DNA from: Cepaea nemoralis
Lineage: Eukaryota; Mollusca; Gastropoda; Stylommatophora; Helicidae
NCBI GenBank assembly: GCA_014155875.1
Contig: JACEFZ010014472.1
Span: 62,001 to 126,000 of the forward strand
Length of the DNA stretch: 64,000 nt
Direction: 5' to 3'
The position numbers and the translations under genes were made by a program. The notes beneath the pieces are model-generated. The model searched no databases and was not told the origin of the DNA. It saw nothing but the letters and a program-made list of their open reading frames with translations. Positions within the stretch are counted from its first letter, which is position 1. The number at the start of each line of letters is the position of its first letter. Shown here piece by piece: positions 31,141 through 41,182 of this stretch.

Positions 31141-31393
31141 TTGTTAGTGGACTATACGACCGCTGGGATGGGAGGGGTTAGGGTGCGTTAGGGACTTAAA
31201 TAAAACTGTGTTGGACATTGAGGCCGTGGCGGTATAAATGTAATACTTCGTGATTTCAATGGAAAAGTTCTGAATAATGGATGAATATATTACTGGTAGC
31301 TATTGTCTTGGAAAGAGAAATGTTTGCGATAATACATGGCTGATTAGACCAATGAATTTGATTTGATAATCGGAAACACAATTTTCAGAAACA

Positions 31394-31895
31394 TCACAGA
31401 AACCTTTCTTCTTCTTCTTCTTCTTCAGCATTCCGAGCCATTGAGGTTCTTTGCTGCAAATACAATCTGTCTCCATTCGTCTCTCTGGTGGACCTTCTCT
31501 TGCCAGTCGTTGATTCCAAGTGCTTGTAGGTCTGTATGTATATTATCTCTCCACCGCCTTCTTGGTCTACCTCGGGGTCTACGGTCATTTATTTCCTGAG
31601 TGTAAGCGAGTTTTGTTTCCCTATTATCTTCCATTCTTTCTATATGCCCTAGCCATTGTAGTCTATTAGCCTTCATGATACCAGTGATTAGCGGGGACTT
31701 AAACAAATCATAAATGTCTTTGTTACTTCTTCTTTTCCACTCTCCACTTTGTGTATCCCTAATGGGTCCAAAGATGCGTCTTAAAATTTTGTTCTCAAAG
31801 GTTTGTAACAAGGCTTCGTCTCCTTTCGTTGTACTCCAGGTTTCAGAGCCATACAGCACAACTGGTCTGATCAGTGTTTTGTATATTGTAACCTT
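31394..31895 (-). mobile_element. LINE-E copy 2, truncated, nearly identical to copy 1
   Basis: The minus strand encodes TIYKTLIRPVVLYGSETW, a KILRRIFGPIRDTQSG segment and RRRWRDNIHTDLQALG, ending in a (GAA)n tail at 31408-31425. It differs from 58897-59353 at only a few codons. AACCTTT flanks both ends, giving a 7-bp target duplication. A recent insertion. Confidence 0.9.
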
Positions 31896-32014
31896 TGGGC
31901 ATTGGAAATGATAGGAAGCAGTGTTCATAATCAAACTGATTACATAAATATAAGAAACATATTTATACACATCTTACTCTGATTATCGATATGTGGAAGG
32001 GCAGATTGTGATGA

Positions 32015-32715
32015 TTATACCCCAGCAATTGGAAAACTAAGAACACATTTAAAGGAATTGTAGAGTGCTTCATGTAATGTAAAGTTTAATTTGCATATCC
32101 ATCCATCAATCCATAATGTGCTATCCCGATAAGCGTGGGCAGTCATGATCTGCCATCTCACTCGATCACTAGAGTCGTGGATCAGCTCCATGTTCCTGTC
32201 TCGATCATGCGACGTGGCCAAGCCATCCAGGTATTTACTTCTATGTCTTCCCTTTGGTCTCTTCCCTTCGATCTTGCCAAATGTCACCTAGTTCTCCAAG
32301 TCATTTATTCTCATAGCATGCCCAACAAAATTTTGACTGTCTACGTGTAATGACTCTAATCATTTTACGATCTTTATCTGTTTCTCGAAGGACGTGTTCA
32401 TTGGTTTTTCTGTCTGTCCGCGGTCTTCTTTGCAGTTTTCTTAGAAACCACATTTCCATATTTGCATATACGTGAATCAAATAGTACATTGAGCGATACT
32501 ACATCATCATAATCATGATAAGCGTAGGCGTTCGTGCTTCGCCATCTCACACGATCACCAGAGTCGTGAATCAGCTCTGTTTTCTTGTCTCGACCATCAC
32601 ACTTGGCAAGGACATCCAGATATTTACTTTGTTGCCTCCCCCTTGGTATTTTGCTCTCAATCTTGACAGTTGTCACCAATTTCTCTAACTTATATTTTCT
32701 CATGGCGTGTCCAAA
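32015..32715 (-). pseudogene. LINE-G 3' ends, two in tandem
   Basis: The minus strand reads the LINE-G C-terminus twice: KLEKLVTTVKIESK through ELIHDSGDRVRWRSTNAYAY, then again HVLRETDKDRKMIRVITRRQ and KIEGKRPKGRHRSKYLDGLA through DRVRWQIMTAHAY. The first unit is followed immediately by earlier LINE-G sequence, so these are two insertions or a tandem rearrangement. Confidence 0.75.
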
Positions 32716-32849
32716 AAAAAAAAAAAAAAAAAAATTACTGTCTACGTCTAATTTATGTCTACCTCTTTACAATTACACAACAGGGGTTATAGAAAATAAA
32801 CATGACAGTTTAGACGAAAAATGGCAAATGCTAAATGAGTTGATGCAAC

Positions 32850-33440
32850 AGACATAAAAGGAAATAATATCTGACATAAAGAAGACTGCTAAGAGAAAAT
32901 TGATGACGCTGGTAATTCTACAACTGATGGACATTATAAGTAAAAGTAAACACAGTTAAGACAAATATAATACACTACATAGAGTAATAGTGCCAAAATG
33001 TAAGTAGGCCAAAGAAATGTGGCTAAATAGTTTACGCAGCAAAAACATGTCTGACTAAACAGTCGGTGCAAGGCTACTGAGAATCAACAAGAAGGCATAC
33101 ATCTTATGTACAAGACGGGAGTTATCAGACATTAGAAAGCATATATCATTTAGTTGTTTGAAAATTACAGAAGGCAATATTTAATGGACAGAGAATATAT
33201 AATTCAAGATGAACAGACTGGATAAAATATATATCTGATGATAATAGCGGATCAGAAACAAACAACTATGATTAGTACTGAACATAGAATTTGCAGGTGC
33301 TATAAAACACACGAAAAGGTACATCCTAAGTACATCCTCTGAGTATATTAAAACCATTGTCGAAGCAATTAAAGTGATAACTGTCAAGATCGACCTGGTA
33401 TTGACGTCGAAAATAATAAAAACAATTAATTAAAAAGCAA
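32850..33440 (+). pseudogene. LINE-G linker-region relic
   Basis: Decayed plus-strand sequence (IKKTAKRKLMTLVILQLMD, NTLHRVI, AKEMWLNSLRSK) resembles the endonuclease-RT connector also seen at 43.3-43.8 kb. Many stops. Confidence 0.5.
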
Positions 33441-33586
33441 TATTTATATGCAGGTGAAATTCTGAAGACCAGTAAGTCCATCGGATGGGAAATTCCCGAT
33501 TGGGTGCAACTCACATAGCCATCCGAGTCAACGAACGCCAGATGCGGGACTGGTCTAGCGAACCAGACCAGCCCCACACACATATA

Positions 33587-33589
<3 letters not shown>

Positions 33590-33677
<88 letters not shown>
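33590..33677. repeat. (TA)n microsatellite
   Basis: About 44 TA units. It can form cruciform DNA. Confidence 0.97.
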
Positions 33678-33679
<2 letters not shown>

Positions 33680-33811
33680 ATTATGTGGTTGTTTCGGGAT
33701 TTGAAATTTAAATATGAGCGTATTTATATATATATATTAAAAAATTTATTTATAAAATATTAAATTGAGCATAGCCTACGATGGGTAACGTTGTGATGTT
33801 CTGTTGTGATA

Positions 33812-34015
33812 ATTTGGTGTGTCCAGTGTGTGCCGCGTGGTTACACACCCGCTTCACACTGCGTGATCCGGGACTGTTTCCGGATCCGGTCAAGGATTGC
33901 ACTACTGACGAGCTCAAATGAGGGCGAAACTCGAGTCTAGTGCTTCCATATTGACGTGGATAGGCCTTAGGTTCATACCAGAATCCGATCGGCGTTGCCA
34001 GTAGTGGGTTGTGCT
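33812..34015 (+). mobile_element. Hammerhead-bearing SINE or retrozyme-like segment
   Basis: GC-richer sequence lying between two TA arrays. Its left part (GTGGTTACACACCCGCTTC, then ACACTGCG) resembles a tRNA(Val) with CAC anticodon; its right part holds the hammerhead at 33899-33943. Limits are approximate. Confidence 0.45.
33899..33943 (+). ncRNA. Hammerhead ribozyme motif
   Basis: All elements of a self-cleaving hammerhead are present in order. Stem I is GCACTA (33899-33904) paired to TAGTGC (33938-33943). The core is CTGACGA (33905-33911). Stem II pairs 33912-33915 with 33922-33925 (one G-U pair). GAA lies at 33926-33928. A minimal stem III (A33929-T33936, C33930-G33935) has a 4-base loop. 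The GTC cleavage triplet at 33935-33937 would cut after C33937. Beyond an internal loop, GGA (33894-33896) can pair with TCC (33945-33947) to extend stem I. Such tiny stem III forms are known from animal satellites and retrozymes, which usually cleave as dimers. Confidence 0.8.
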
Positions 34016-34022
34016 CAATATT

Positions 34023-34024
<2 letters not shown>

Positions 34025-34099
<75 letters not shown>
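34025..34099. repeat. (TA)n microsatellite
   Basis: Second TA array, to the right of the hammerhead segment. Confidence 0.97.
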
Positions 34100-34102
<3 letters not shown>

Positions 34103-35074
34103 ATTGACATGATGTATATTACTATACGTGATATACGCACATATAGGCAAAGTCTCTTGTTATAATGTCTACCTCATAAGTAAAACATGACGCCAATTTC
34201 CTTGGACATAAGGATTCTAGAAATGGAAGCAGAATTACTACACAACTATAATGCTTTGTGTAGCCGTACTCATTAAGGATGTGACATTATTGAGGATTTG
34301 AAGAGTATAAAATCCTACTAATCACTATCCTAATTTGCCCTGCTATATAGCCTTATTAGTTCTTGCCTCTCTACATATTTCAGTCCTTGAGTTATTTAGA
34401 ATTTTTTTCGTTCGCTTTGCACTCAAGTGTACTATATATACGTGCTACTTCTTCTAGAGAACTACATAGATTTTTACGTGTGGATTTCCTTCTACTAGTA
34501 TCCCTGTCACCGCCTCACCTTTAGAGATATTAATTAGAGGGCTGCAACTCCAGCCCAAGGGAGAGAAGCGAGTCACTCGAGGCCCGAGTAATCTAGAGCC
34601 TTCTCGAAGGACTGGTCATTGAGTTCATGGTTCCGTGGACACTGATGTGGCCCGCCTAATGCGGGGTCCACGAGGAACTCGGACAGAGTTACCACCCGTG
34701 TCGGATTGGGATACGTGTAGACCGGGAGAGGACAGACGGACTTGAGAGAGGCAACAGGGCCTGCCTGAGAGGGACTCAATAGATATCAATAGATATATAT
34801 ATACATAGGCTAGATAGTTTGCTAGACTGTTGTATGATAACTATGTGTTTGATGTTAACTATCTGCGATATGTAATATAGCGCGGGTCTGTTTACCCACT
34901 GCGCCAACGCACTGTATATTGAAATACAATAAATGTTCGATATCATAGCGAACGGAGTTATTGTTGCCTGTGTGAACCCGAGCTCAGATACCTAGATAGG
35001 AGCAAGACGATGACAATCCCTCGACATCAGGAAAACCCACTCCGACTCCTGAGATACTTGCAATTTATGTTCAC
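34100..35074. other. No gene; possible LTR-like 3' end
   Basis: AATAAA near 34928 inside AT-rich sequence, followed by a GC-richer stretch to about 34990, looks like an LTR R-U5 end. No matching start or target duplication was found, so it is not called as an element. Confidence 0.3.
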
Positions 35075-35087
35075 TAAGTCAAGGGCG

Positions 35088-35329
35088 CCGGTCTCTCTGG
35101 CCGAGTGGTTACACCACTTTCTCCGTCATCCCGTTTATCACGCAGAGTCTCGTAGCGGGCGAGAACAGGGAGCGGTTCGTCTCCCGCTGGTGACTTGCGG
35201 GATAACTGAGCAGGCCGTTCAGAAAGCAATGGCAAAGTACTGAGCGTAATCTTGTCAAGAAAGCAACATACAGCTGAAAGATGCTGATGTTGACAGCGAT
35301 GTCCTGTAAAGGATATGCAAAACAAACAT
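35088..35329 (+). mobile_element. SINE-alpha, complete 242-bp copy with 13-bp target duplications
   Basis: This copy is flanked by perfect 13-bp repeats TAAGTCAAGGGCG (35075-35087 and 35330-35342), which fixes the SINE ends. The head starts CCGGTCTCTC and holds a perfect A box (TGGCCGAGTGG) and a near B box (GGTTCGTCTCC), like a Leu/Ser tRNA. The 3' part has GGCAAAGTACTGAGCG, GATGCTGATGTTGACAGCGA and TGTCCTGTAAAGGATATGCA. Confidence 0.88.
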
Positions 35330-35342
35330 TAAGTCAAGGGCG

Positions 35343-35462
35343 AGAAGTCAACATGTTAGTCCCCATGACCTGTGCAGGAGTTGAACTCGCTACATCGCCA
35401 TCAGCACACCGACAGTTTAAGAATAAGCGTTCTTATCCATTCTGCCATGCTGGCCTCCAGTT
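35343..35462 (-). mobile_element. tRNA-derived SINE head, second type
   Basis: On the minus strand TGGCAGAATGG (35437-35447) is a perfect A box and GAGTTCAACTCC (35377-35388) a good B box. Their wide spacing suggests a tRNA with a long variable arm. It is not a functional tRNA gene by eye. Confidence 0.6.
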
Positions 35463-36179
35463 ATAATAATTAATTGTATGAATTCATTTTAGGTTGGAGG
35501 GAATCTTCAAATACGATCAGCATAAGCCCTACCTACTAGCATGGGTGATCTTGTCTTTCCACATAATTCTATCTTTCTCAATCTATCTCTATGTGTGTTG
35601 TGACATATGTCATAGTACTTATGTTTATATTGTCGATTATCTGGGGTTGAATGGAATTCTGCATAACGATATGTGAACAATATTCTTTTGAAAATGTATG
35701 CTTGTTAAGTTCATAATAGTACGTTGTCATATTTGATATCTTTATATTACAATCTCACATGTGAAGAATGTTGTAATTACATGCGTGCATACCAAATCCT
35801 TTTAATAATTATTCTCATCACAAAACATAATTGCGATTTGACAACCGCAAGTGGAATGTGCTTGTACTATATATATGCAGCTTGGATTATGAACTAATGA
35901 GAGGAAGATTGTGTATCACACTAAATTCCTCACCATTATAAAGAATATGTATTCACTGCACACAGGTTGAAACTGTAACACTTATTGCATGCGATGCAAC
36001 AGTGTGTGAGAGTGAAAACTGTGTCAGACGTGCTTATAGTTATATTTAATTAGATATTCCGATTGTCGTAATATGTGTCGTCCCTGGGGTGAGGAGAATC
36101 AACACCCACATTCTTTTAACTCCATATCATTATCTTGGGGATCTCTTGGATCTATGTCCACAAAACCCCATCAGTCTTT

Positions 36180-36180
<1 letters not shown>
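35463..36180. other. No gene seen
   Basis: AT-rich sequence without recognisable elements. Confidence 0.4.
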
Positions 36181-36268
<88 letters not shown>

Positions 36269-36290
36269 CTCTCTCGCTTTCTCTCTCTCT
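36181..36290. repeat. (CT)n / (CTAT)n microsatellite
   Basis: About 35 CT units, then CTAT units, then CT again. Confidence 0.95.
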
Positions 36291-36746
36291 CTCACTTCTT
36301 ACCACTGGACTATGCCCCCTCTCATTCTTTTCCAAAACATACTACACAAATCTAGCTTCTAAAAAAATGACAAATTAATTTATTATAGAAAAGTGTCAGG
36401 TATGTGCAAAGTGTGTGTGTAGAATGTATGTCGTATAATCTAGAGTTTATGCAGAATCAGACCGAACAGCTCAGGATCAAAGTCTGCTTTCATCACAGTA
36501 CCGGCCACACAACAGCACCATAGATCAAGTACAGAAGGACCTCACCAAATGATGCGTCTTTCCGGCCAGGTGTCGACTTCCTCCAGTGACTCTTGGATAG
36601 TCCGGATGCCTGGTCACCAAAGGTGGATGTAGTCCAATACTGACCATGAATCCGACACACAGAGTGTAACTAATATGTCACTAAAAGTTATGTGATCTGA
36701 TAACCCTTGTACAGTAAAAAAAACGTTTACTGTCATTTTGAAGCAA

Positions 36747-36860
36747 AATGTTAATTGTTAATTTCTCACAGGAATTCACCATTTGGAAAACACAATGTTA
36801 ATTGTTAATTTCTCACAGGAATTCACCATTTGGAAAAGGCAATGTTAATTGTTAATTTCT
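36747..36860. repeat. 47-bp tandem repeat, 2.4 copies
   Basis: Units at 36747-36793, 36794-36840 and 36841-36860. Each begins AATGTTAATTGTTAATTTCT, and the first two are identical except near their ends. Confidence 0.95.
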
Positions 36861-37596
36861 CTATATAAATACTATTGTCCCTGTTACTGGTGGTATTGTA
36901 AGTATCTTCACTCTAATATGATGAAAACTACCACGGAGGAATCACTCTTAGATGGTCGTCGGTTCCTGCTCAGCAGAGGCCAGGTTCTTGCAGACCCTCT
37001 GGGTTATGGGCCCAGTGCAAAGGCCGCTGAGTAAAAACTGCCTTCAATGATCGAGCCATAATCTTCTTCTATGACTTGTCTGCTAGAATTTAGGAAAACA
37101 TAGTGGAACCATATATTTATTCCCGTCTGAAATCGAGACCACTAAATCACACAATGGACAAATGTCCGCCGATGTAAATCAACATAAGACACCGTGGTCT
37201 CTTTCCATAATCAGAACAGGAACATCAAACACGTCCTTGTTGCCTCACAACATTTGGTCGACTCCCGCCAAAGGTGTTTTTCAAGACTGTTTTAAAACTG
37301 TGTCTGAATGACGTCACAAATCTGACTAGACACTAGGCGTCGAGAAACTATTTTTTCTCTCCTATTCCGACTCGATGTAAACAACCGGCCGACTGTCCCG
37401 CTTTGATCTGGGGAATTGTTCCCGGTACTCCAAAAAGTCTTGCCGGCTTGTGATCTGGAGAAATCCTTCCCCCACAACAAAGGATCTTGCCGACTCTCAT
37501 CAGGACAGTCTGTCCCCAACATCAAGGAATGGCGGCTGCCTGTAGACGAATGGCGCGACAGTCTTTCATCGATTGACACTCCAAGAATTCCGCGAC
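36861..37596. other. No gene seen
   Basis: No supported coding or element signal. Confidence 0.4.
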
Positions 37597-38640
37597 ACCG
37601 ATTATACTGTATTGTTTGCTGACAATGAGCAGGATCTCCAACATTTAGTAGATGCAGTTGTTGCACACAGTGAACAACTAGGGTTAGAATTAAATTGTAA
37701 AGAGAAAGAGATTATGGTAGTCAATCGGATGAAGGAAATAACAGTGTAATATACAAGCGCCGCTCTCCGTGGAGAAGGTGTTACGGACGCGGTTCTTGAT
37801 CCTGCATACACGTGTTCAAAACACAACTGCGCGCGATTTAGCAGCAGATCGCGTTGCGCTGGTTTTTTACGAAATGGTACAGGCGCCGGTCGTTTAGACA
37901 GCAATGACAAACTACTGAGCATAAACTTGCCAAGACATCAACAACAGCAAAAAATGCTGGTGTTGATTGCAAACGTCCTTTAAAGTATATGCAACTAACT
38001 TATTTTGTGTGTTTTTTTTTGTTGTTTTTTTTTATATAAAATTGAATGGGAATATTCTTAAACATGTGAATCGGTACAGTTATCTCAGAACAGTCATAGC
38101 ATATTATGGGAGATGCCTTGAAGAGATTAGAACAATACTTACCATTGTGAAGGTAGCCTTTCGCAAGACTGAAAACATACTAACAAATAAAAATGTCATT
38201 TTCAGCAAATAAAAGAGTGTGGAACTGCTACGTATAATCTGTACGTGTGTATGGATGTGAAGCGTGGACAAGCTGAAAAACATCTCGTGGCTTTGGAAAT
38301 GTGGTTTCCGAGGAAAATGCAATACATTCCATGGGCAGACAGAAAACCCAATGACTAAGTCCTTTAAGAAACAAACGAAAACCGTAAACTGATTAGAGAA
38401 ATTAGACGTAGACAGTTACAATCTTATGGGCACGTTATGAGAAGAAGTAAATTGGAGAACTTGTTGACAACTGGCAAGATTAAGGAGAAAAGAACAAGGG
38501 AAAGGCAGATAAGTAAATACTGGATGACTTGGCCACATTGCATGGTCGAGACAAGAATACAGAGCTAATCTACGACTCTTGTGATCGTGTGAGATGAAGA
38601 AACATGACCGCCCACGCTTATCGGCAAGGTACATGATGAT
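37597..38640 (+). pseudogene. LINE-G fragment, copy 2, with SINE-alpha inside
   Basis: RT C-terminal relic: VLFADNEQDLQHLVDAV, LGLELNCKEKEI, then a SINE-alpha at 37752-37990, then LKHVNRYSYLRTVI, TIVKVAFRKTENILTNK, and a tail matching the LINE-G end (NLLTTGKIKEKRTR in a shifted frame) near 38460-38530. It parallels LINE-G at 50530-51355, which lacks the SINE. Confidence 0.75.
37752..37990 (+). mobile_element. SINE-alpha copy inside LINE-G
   Basis: Head GTTACGGACGCGGTTCTTGA, B-box relic GTGTTCAAAACAC, body GCAGCAGATCGCGTTGCGCT, and 3' part GACAAACTACTGAGCATAAA through AAACGTCCTTTAAAGTATATG. Confidence 0.8.
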
Positions 38641-39234
38641 TATGAAACAACATAACAGTGTTTATCTTAGAATTATAACAGTGTCACACTTGCTTATACT
38701 ATCATGAAAACAATGCAATGTGTTTTTCTTAGAGTGATAACAGTTACATTCTTGCATATGGAATGATGAAAACAATACAAAGAATTTCCTCTACTATGTT
38801 TATTCACCCTCAACATATTTCAGACAGTCATTCTCTCTGAGGTTCTTAAAAATACAACACCCCGTATTTTTCTTTCAGACAGACTCGTGTGTATGTAACA
38901 CATAATGTGTAGTTTCCTGTCATTGTGAAGTGAACCTTTATCTGCATAATGATTGTGACAATGGAAACAATGTGCTAGCACACGTTTTATGAAAAGATGT
39001 TACAATACGTTAGAAGCTATAATACTGCAGAGTGATGCAAATGATGCTGTCAGCTATCTAAAGCATTGATATGTACAGTAATGAGTACGACTGTATACCC
39101 AAGAACAGATGTGCAGATGACACATTTATTAGACACTTACAACGTCTAGTTCCATAATTTAAATCCGTGTTCTTGTAGTATACCCAATAGATGTGTTTTG
39201 TAATCTTTCACTTAAATCTTGATGAAGTTAATTT
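38641..39234. other. No gene seen
   Basis: AT-rich sequence, no recognisable element. Confidence 0.4.
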
Positions 39235-40605
39235 ATATATTCTATGTTGGTAATACCAGATGGAATGGCAATAGAAGAATTAGAAGTAATTGCAGAATTT
39301 GGAATTGATATATTAACCAACATGATTGAATATTTATACAGTGAATATGTACAAAGCGATATGTTGAAATCTGTATGTATAGCTATACAAAACATACCAG
39401 GTAGCAATTGAATGGGAATATTTTCGTACAATTAACCTCATAAATCATGTCACTAAAGTTTCTACTCAGAATTATAACGAGAAGAACAAGAAAGAAAACA
39501 AAAGTTGAAATTGGTAAATAACAGTATGGATTTGTGGAAAGGAACGGTACAAACAATGCAATATATACATCACGGGCACTATTTGCAAGATCAATAGAGA
39601 CAAATAAAGATATATATTTGTGATGCATAGATTATAATAAGGCATTTGATCAAGTAAAACTTGATGAAATAATTAAAATAAGGAAGATATTAACATTGAT
39701 GGGAAAGATCTCAGAATAATTAAAAAATATTTACTCGAACCAAACAGCAGCAATTAAAATGGGAAATAAAGAAGGAAATTATGAACACATAAAGGTGGGA
39801 GTAAGACAGGGATGTGGTTTGTCACCACAAAATAAAAGATCTACAAAAAGATCTGCAAAAGATCTACAACTGTTGGACATTGTAGTAACGGAAAATGCAA
39901 AGAAAGGACTCTCCTTGAATATCAAGAAAACATTAACAATGGTGATATGAAAGAAACAGGTAACACCCAAATGTGAAATAGAGATAGAAGGGAAAATTCT
40001 TCACCAAGTGTATAGTTTTAAATATCTAGGGACAATTATAACATCAGATGGAAGATGCACAACAGAGATTAAGGGCAGAATAGGGCAAGCAAAAGGCTGC
40101 ATTTCAGAAAATGAAGAATATCTTATGCAATAAGTCAATATCATTGAATGTAAGAAGAGAGTGCTAAGGTGCTATATAGAACATGTTTTGCTGTATGGCT
40201 GTGAATTTTGGAATGTAAATGAACAAATAAAGAAGAGACTGGAAGCAACAGAGATGTGAATTCCTTGAACTGCCAAAGTAACTAATAACGAATGCCTGAA
40301 AGAGGCTAATGTAACTAGAACACTATATACAACAATAAGAAAGAGGCAAACAACATTTTTGGTCATGTGATGAGAAGAGAGGCATTAGAGAACCTCGTGA
40401 CAACTGAGAAGATATCTTCATGAAGCTTCGAAATGAAGATCGCGAGGAAGAGAGGCAGAGGCAGACCAAGAGAAATGATGCTGGATGTATTGCGACTGAG
40501 GCATGGAGGAATATCAACGGTGGAGTTGATCCAGAAAACCAAGGACCGAGATCTCTAGGGAGCCATTAACGCCTACGCCAGTCGTCATGGCACTTGATGA
40601 TGATG
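39235..40605 (+). pseudogene. LINE-G, copy 3 (heavily decayed RT)
   Basis: From GMAIEELEVIAEFGIDILTN (RT block 0) through relics of the conserved YGFRKG-type region, KVGVRQGCGLSPQ, SLNIKKTLTMVI and FKYLGTIITSDGR, to a C-terminal RRGRGRPREMMLD and DDD tail. About half of the motif C region, including the ADD box, is deleted (around 39830). Many stops. Confidence 0.75.
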
Positions 40606-41182
40606 ATATTGGTAATATGGTCAGTCAATGTATGTAATGTAAATATATTTTAATAGTACATAAATCCAATAAGATAACATACCTGAATATCCAACGCCAT
40701 GCAGCAAACGAATACTCTCTGTAATCAAACAGTTGGGAAGCCAATTGCTTGCTTGCTTGCTTGTGTTCGTTGGCTTGAGCTCCAACGCGAAGTCCTGTAT
40801 GTCGGATGAAGGCATCCTATTGTCCAACATCAGTGTGATGTCATACAGGACCTGAGTTTTGGGAAGCCAATTCATTTAGATATTAGTTCACAGGCTGAAA
40901 TGTTCTGGTTATACTTCCTGTTTAGAAGTCTCGTTTTTTTACCATAAGAAGTCTCTGACTGCTGTGCTGTCTAGTTTTCATTAAAATCGTGATTGTACTA
41001 GACATGTTGAGAGACATTTGTATTTTGTCTACTATTGTTCGTTAGACATAGTGAACTTTCTGTGCCAGCAACACCAACCCATTGACATTTTCTGGGTTGC
41101 TCATCTCGTGATAGAACATGGGAATAAACCCACGATATTATGTTCTCCATAGCCCATTGCCCCTGCTTTACTCGGTAGAGCT
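40606..41182. other. No gene; holds repeat R2 copy 2
   Basis: Apart from 40735-40868 nothing is recognised. Confidence 0.4.
40735..40868 (-). repeat. Dispersed repeat R2, copy 2
   Basis: Reverse complement match to 8625-8760, sharing TLMLDNRMPS and LELKPTNTSKQAS when read as peptide, and a CAAG-type tandem end. Confidence 0.55.

Noticed and set aside
31363..31400. Short match to 45218-45250 (GATAATnGGnAACACnAT, TTTCAGAAACAT)
   Set aside because: Only about 30 bp in direct orientation; too short to define an element.
34276..34990. Solo LTR ending near the AATAAA at 34928
   Set aside because: No start, TG/CA pair or target duplication could be matched.
35343..35462. Functional tRNA gene on the minus strand
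   Set aside because: A and B boxes are good, but the acceptor stem and anticodon arm do not close, so a SINE head is more likely.
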